From assembly GCA_947066815.1 (NCBI GenBank), contig CAMSZT010000003.1, positions 62,001-126,000 on the forward strand: a stretch of DNA of 64,000 nt, read 5' to 3'. This document shows, one piece after another, positions 61,279 through 64,000 of the stretch (the stretch's first letter is position 1; every line of letters starts with the position of its first letter). Under the pieces are notes generated by a model that saw only the letters and a list, made by a program, of their open reading frames with translations, had not been told where the DNA came from and made no database searches. This DNA comes from an uncultured Lachnotalea sp. GTDB lineage: Bacteria; Bacillota; Clostridia; Lachnospirales; Lachnospiraceae. A program made the position numbers and the translations under genes.

Positions 61279-62014
61279 TCAAAAGCTCCGCCGCCCGGAC
61301 CGCCGCGCGGACCGCCAGGGTCGTATCGTGACAGTGGGGATCGGAAAGCCCCTTCTTTTTCCGCTCCTGGTTCCAGATGACGTTCAGCACGCAACCGGCG
61401 CGGACGCCTAAGACCTGGGCCACGATATAGAGGGCCGCGCTCTCCATCTCCGAGGCCAGGCAGCCGGCCTTTAACCACATATCCCACTTATCCAGAAGTT
61501 CTCTCCCGCAAGGCATCCGCTCCGGACTGTGCTGGCCGTAAAAGCTGTCTTTGCACTGGACGACGCCCAGATGGAAGTTTGCCCCCAGATCCTTCGCCGC
61601 CCGGCGGAGCGCCCCCGTCACCTCAAAGTCCGCCACCGCCGGAAAGGCAATGTCCACGTACTCCTTGGAGGTTCCCTCCATGCGGATGGCTCCGTTCGCG
61701 ATGACCAGATCCCCACCCACCACCTTCTCCGCCATGCCGCCGCAGGTTCCCACCCGGATCATGGTCCGGATCCCGGTCTGATAAAGCTCCTCCACGCCGA
61801 TGGCTGTCGACGGGCCGCCCATCCCCGTGGACATGACAAGGACCTTCTCCCCCGAAACCTCTCCGATCCAGGTGGTGTACTCCCGATTCTGCCCAAGAAA
61901 CCGGGCATTCTCCAGGTAAGCGGCGATCTTCTCCACCCGCCCCGGATCCCCCGGAAGGATCGCGTACCTGGCCCCGTGGCTGTCGTCAAGTCCGATGTGA
62001 TACATTTTATCCAT
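61262..62014 (-). CDS. udp: Uridine phosphorylase-type nucleoside phosphorylase
   Basis: 250 aa. Phosphate-binding RVGTCGGMAEKV, GDPGRVEKIA at the start and EMESAALYIVAQVLG near residue 195 are typical of the trimeric/hexameric PNP-UDP family, closest to uridine phosphorylase. Splits nucleosides to base and ribose-1-phosphate. GAAAGGAGG precedes ATG 62014. Confidence 0.92.
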   Translation of the reverse strand: MDKMYHIGLDDSHGARYAILPGDPGRVEKIAAYLENARFLGQNREYTTWIGEVSGEKVLVMSTGMGGPSTAIGVEELYQTGIRTMIRVGTCGGMAEKVVGGDLVIANGAIRMEGTSKEYVDIAFPAVADFEVTGALRRAAKDLGANFHLGVVQCKDSFYGQHSPERMPCGRELLDKWDMWLKAGCLASEMESAALYIVAQVLGVRAGCVLNVIWNQERKKKGLSDPHCHDTTLAVRAAVRAAELLIKEDS

Positions 62015-62136
62015 AAAGACTCCTCCTTTCAGAATTCCCCAAGAAAAATTTACAACTTGATTTCGCCCCCCAATCTTGGTATGATGAAAAGGAACAATTT
62101 TCGGCAAAAAACGATCGTATCCGGGGGGTAATGAGC

Positions 62137-62655
62137 ATGTCCGAACCACTTACCTTGTACAAGCTGATGGTCTTATATATGTTGAAGCAGGTGAAATTTC
62201 CTCTGGCGGGATCCCAGATCTCCGATTTTTTCCTGAACAAGGAATATACCACTTATTTTACCCTTCAGCAGGCTCTGTCCGAGCTGGAGGAATCCCATCT
62301 GGTGAAGCTGGAAGCCGGCAGGAAGACCTCCCGGTATGAGATCACCAGGGAGGGGGAACAGACCCTGTCCTTCTTCGGCAAGAAGATCTCTCCCGCCATC
62401 ATCGAGGATATTGACGCTTATCTGCAGGACAATAAGGTCCGCCTCCGCGATGAGATCAGCCTGGTGGCCGATTACGACCGGTCTCCCAATCAGGACTACA
62501 TCGTCCACTGTGCCATCCTGGAGGGCAAAGGACAGCTCCTGGAGATCAACCTCTCCGTTCCCGACAAGGAACAGGCGGAGCACATGTGCAGCCGCTGGAG
62601 CCAGGAAAGCCAGCCTCTCTATTCCATTATCATGCAGCATCTCATGAAAGATTAA
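62137..62655 (+). CDS. DUF4364 winged-helix protein
   Basis: 172 aa. The N-terminal half is a winged helix (YKLMVLYMLKQVKFPLAGSQ ... YFTLQQALSELEESHLV), the rest a small alpha/beta domain. Typical conserved clostridial protein; probable DNA binding, target unknown. I choose the second ATG for better spacing from GGGGGG. Confidence 0.88.
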   Translation: MSEPLTLYKLMVLYMLKQVKFPLAGSQISDFFLNKEYTTYFTLQQALSELEESHLVKLEAGRKTSRYEITREGEQTLSFFGKKISPAIIEDIDAYLQDNKVRLRDEISLVADYDRSPNQDYIVHCAILEGKGQLLEINLSVPDKEQAEHMCSRWSQESQPLYSIIMQHLMKD

Positions 62656-62659
62656 AGGG

Positions 62660-63802
62660 TTACCGGCCGCCCGCCATCTCCAAAAGCTTGGCCTTTAACT
62701 CATTCTCCAGCCGCCCCATCTCGACCTCGGCCTCGGCCCTGGCCCTTCGGCCCTCCGCCTGGATCTGCAGCACCTCGTCCAGCGTGGAGATCAGGGTCTC
62801 ATTGGTCGTCCGCAGGGTCTCCATGTCCACGATCCCCCGCTCCGATTCCCTCGCCACCTCGGCAGACGCCGTCTTTAGGGCCGCCGCATTCTTTTTGAGC
62901 AGCTCGTTGGTCATATCCGACACTTTCCGCTGCGCCTCGGCCGCCTGGGCCGAATGGGCCGCGCCGAGGGCAAGCACCATCTGGTTTTTCCACAGAGGCA
63001 CCGTATTGACAATGGTGGATTGGATCTTTTCCACCATGACGGTGTCATTGTCCTGCACCAGGCGGATCTGGGGAGCCGTCTGCATGGAGATCATCCTGGT
63101 GAGCTCCAGGTCGTGCAGCTTTTTCTCGAACCGTTTGCAGCGGGCGTCCAGATCCCTGGCCGCCTGGGCGTCCTCCGGGAGCCCGGTCTGCTCCGCCTTC
63201 CTAAGCAGCGCCGGAAGCTCCGTGTGTTCCGTCATGTGAAGCTTTTTCTTCCCGGCCAGGATGTACATGGAAAGCTCCTTGAAATACGTAAGGTTCAGCT
63301 CGTACATCTTGTCCAGCATGGCCGCGTCCTTTAAAAGCTGCACCTGATGGCCCTCCAGCACCTTGCAGATCCGGTCCACGTTGACCTCCGCCTTGGCGTA
63401 CTTCGCCTTCATGGCCGTCATCTTGTTGGAGGATTTCTTAAAGAACCCCAAAAAGCCCTTCTCCTCCTCCGCGTCAAAGCTTTTCAGCTCCGTCACCACG
63501 TCGGACAGCAGCTCTCCGACCTCCCCCAGATCCTTGGTCCTCACGTTGTTCAATGCCGACTCGGAAAAATCCGCCATTTTCTTCTGCGCGCCCGCCCCGT
63601 ACTGGAGAACCGCCGCCGAATCCGCCAGGTCGATCTGTCCGGCAAAGTCATCCACCATCTTCTTCTCCGCCTCCGAGAGCATGCTGTCGTCCCACGCGGG
63701 CGGTTCAGGCGCCGCCGGCGCTTTCGGCTCCGCCGGCTTCTCCGCAAAAGGGTTCAAGGTCAGCACCGGCCCCTCCGCCGGCATGTTCCACTGGTTTTCC
63801 AT
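62660..63802 (-). CDS. telA: TelA-family toxic-anion resistance protein
   Basis: 380 aa, mostly long helices with coiled-coil character. A Pro-rich N-terminus is followed by LDKMYELNLTYFKELSMYILAG and the family block QTAPQIRLVQDNDTVMVEKI with VPLWKNQMVLALG. Members are linked with tellurite and envelope stress resistance. CAGGAGG precedes the ATG. It starts 20 bp after the XpaC-like gene on the same strand, the normal partner. Confidence 0.94.
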   Translation of the reverse strand: MENQWNMPAEGPVLTLNPFAEKPAEPKAPAAPEPPAWDDSMLSEAEKKMVDDFAGQIDLADSAAVLQYGAGAQKKMADFSESALNNVRTKDLGEVGELLSDVVTELKSFDAEEEKGFLGFFKKSSNKMTAMKAKYAKAEVNVDRICKVLEGHQVQLLKDAAMLDKMYELNLTYFKELSMYILAGKKKLHMTEHTELPALLRKAEQTGLPEDAQAARDLDARCKRFEKKLHDLELTRMISMQTAPQIRLVQDNDTVMVEKIQSTIVNTVPLWKNQMVLALGAAHSAQAAEAQRKVSDMTNELLKKNAAALKTASAEVARESERGIVDMETLRTTNETLISTLDEVLQIQAEGRRARAEAEVEMGRLENELKAKLLEMAGGR

Positions 63803-63822
63803 GACTCATCCTCCTGTCTCCG

Positions 63823-64000
63823 TCAATTTTTTCTGTTGAGTCCGTCTGTCGCGAGCCCCTCCTGGGCAAGAAGCGTCTTTAACACCGAAATGTCCGTCGA
63901 GACATCCCATACGGTCTCCTGGAACAGACTGTCGAACAGCCGCTCAAAGGCCTCGTTCAGGGTATCCAGTGTGGCTTCGATCTCCCTCTGGGAGCTTTTT
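63823..64000 (-). CDS. XpaC-like (5-bromo-4-chloroindolyl phosphate hydrolysis) protein, C-terminal part
   Basis: The last 58 residues are in the window: EIEATLDTLNEAFERLFDSL, then FQETVWDVSTDISVLKTLLA and a short tail to the stop at 63823. This matches the end of XpaC-type proteins, which pair with TelA. The start and most of the gene lie beyond the window edge. Confidence 0.8.
   Translation of the reverse strand, partial: KSSQREIEATLDTLNEAFERLFDSLFQETVWDVSTDISVLKTLLAQEGLATDGLNRKN

Overview
This window is about 64 kb of chromosome from a Gram-positive, anaerobic member of the Clostridia, most likely a Lachnospiraceae (Clostridium cluster XIVa) species. The evidence is a fairly high-GC genome with strong Shine-Dalgarno sites and sigma-A promoters, the SCIFF peptide with its radical-SAM maturase beside yajC-tgt-secDF, a comM / dprA-topA-codY run, class III (anaerobic) ribonucleotide reductase with NrdR boxes, DUF4364 and TIGR04086 proteins, and many radical-SAM enzymes. 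I see no rRNA, tRNA, prophage, transposase or CRISPR array.

Layout. 1-7 kb: a minus-strand sugar-type operon (NagB-like protein, PfkB kinase, complete Liv-type ABC transporter) with a LacI-family regulator at its 3' end. 7-9.3 kb: accessory stretch with a toxin-antitoxin pair, a dispersed structured repeat, a DUF1858 protein and an AT-rich island holding an orphan membrane protein and a gene fragment. 9.3-18.6 kb: a DUF1576 membrane protein, a DUF4143 ATPase, then the conserved yajC-tgt-secDF-scfB-scfA block. 18.6-27.3 kb: DNA repair glycosylase, nitroreductase, NYN-domain protein, purC, nrdDG with paired NrdR boxes and a 62-bp tandem repeat, malic enzyme. 27-36.6 kb: serine hydrolase, a TetR-controlled ABC exporter, a decaying lipoprotein locus next to an orphan blaI, a glycosyltransferase and an ABC_ATPase protein. 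36.7-42.5 kb: codY, topA, dprA and comM. 42.7-49 kb: monoacylglycerol-lipase-like hydrolase, lipoprotein, carbamate kinase, Uma2 protein, RlmI-like methyltransferase, PflX-like radical SAM. 49.2-55.5 kb: a second Liv-type operon carrying a cysteine desulfidase at its end. 55.7-59.2 kb: DUF3786, endonuclease IV, PlsY and a GT28 glycolipid synthase in one overlapping operon. 59-60.3 kb: a graveyard of truncated genes around a second copy of the repeat. 60.4-64 kb: second Uma2 protein, uridine phosphorylase, DUF4364, TelA and XpaC-like proteins.

The most unusual observations are: (1) a Liv-type (amino-acid/amide class) transporter operon built together with a sugar kinase and a NagB-like protein that has lost two catalytic positions; (2) a dispersed multi-hairpin repeat that sits at gene 3' ends and supplies or overlaps stop codons; (3) a Liv operon ending in cysteine desulfidase, which suggests cysteine or a related amino acid as a substrate; (4) a lipoprotein family with a Cys/His motif that is decaying beside blaI, leaving a small C-terminal ORF with a near-ideal ribosome binding site; and (5) three single-base homopolymer deletions that break otherwise well-preserved genes, which may be true pseudogenes or assembly errors. 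I did not find a clearly new multi-gene defence or biosynthetic system.
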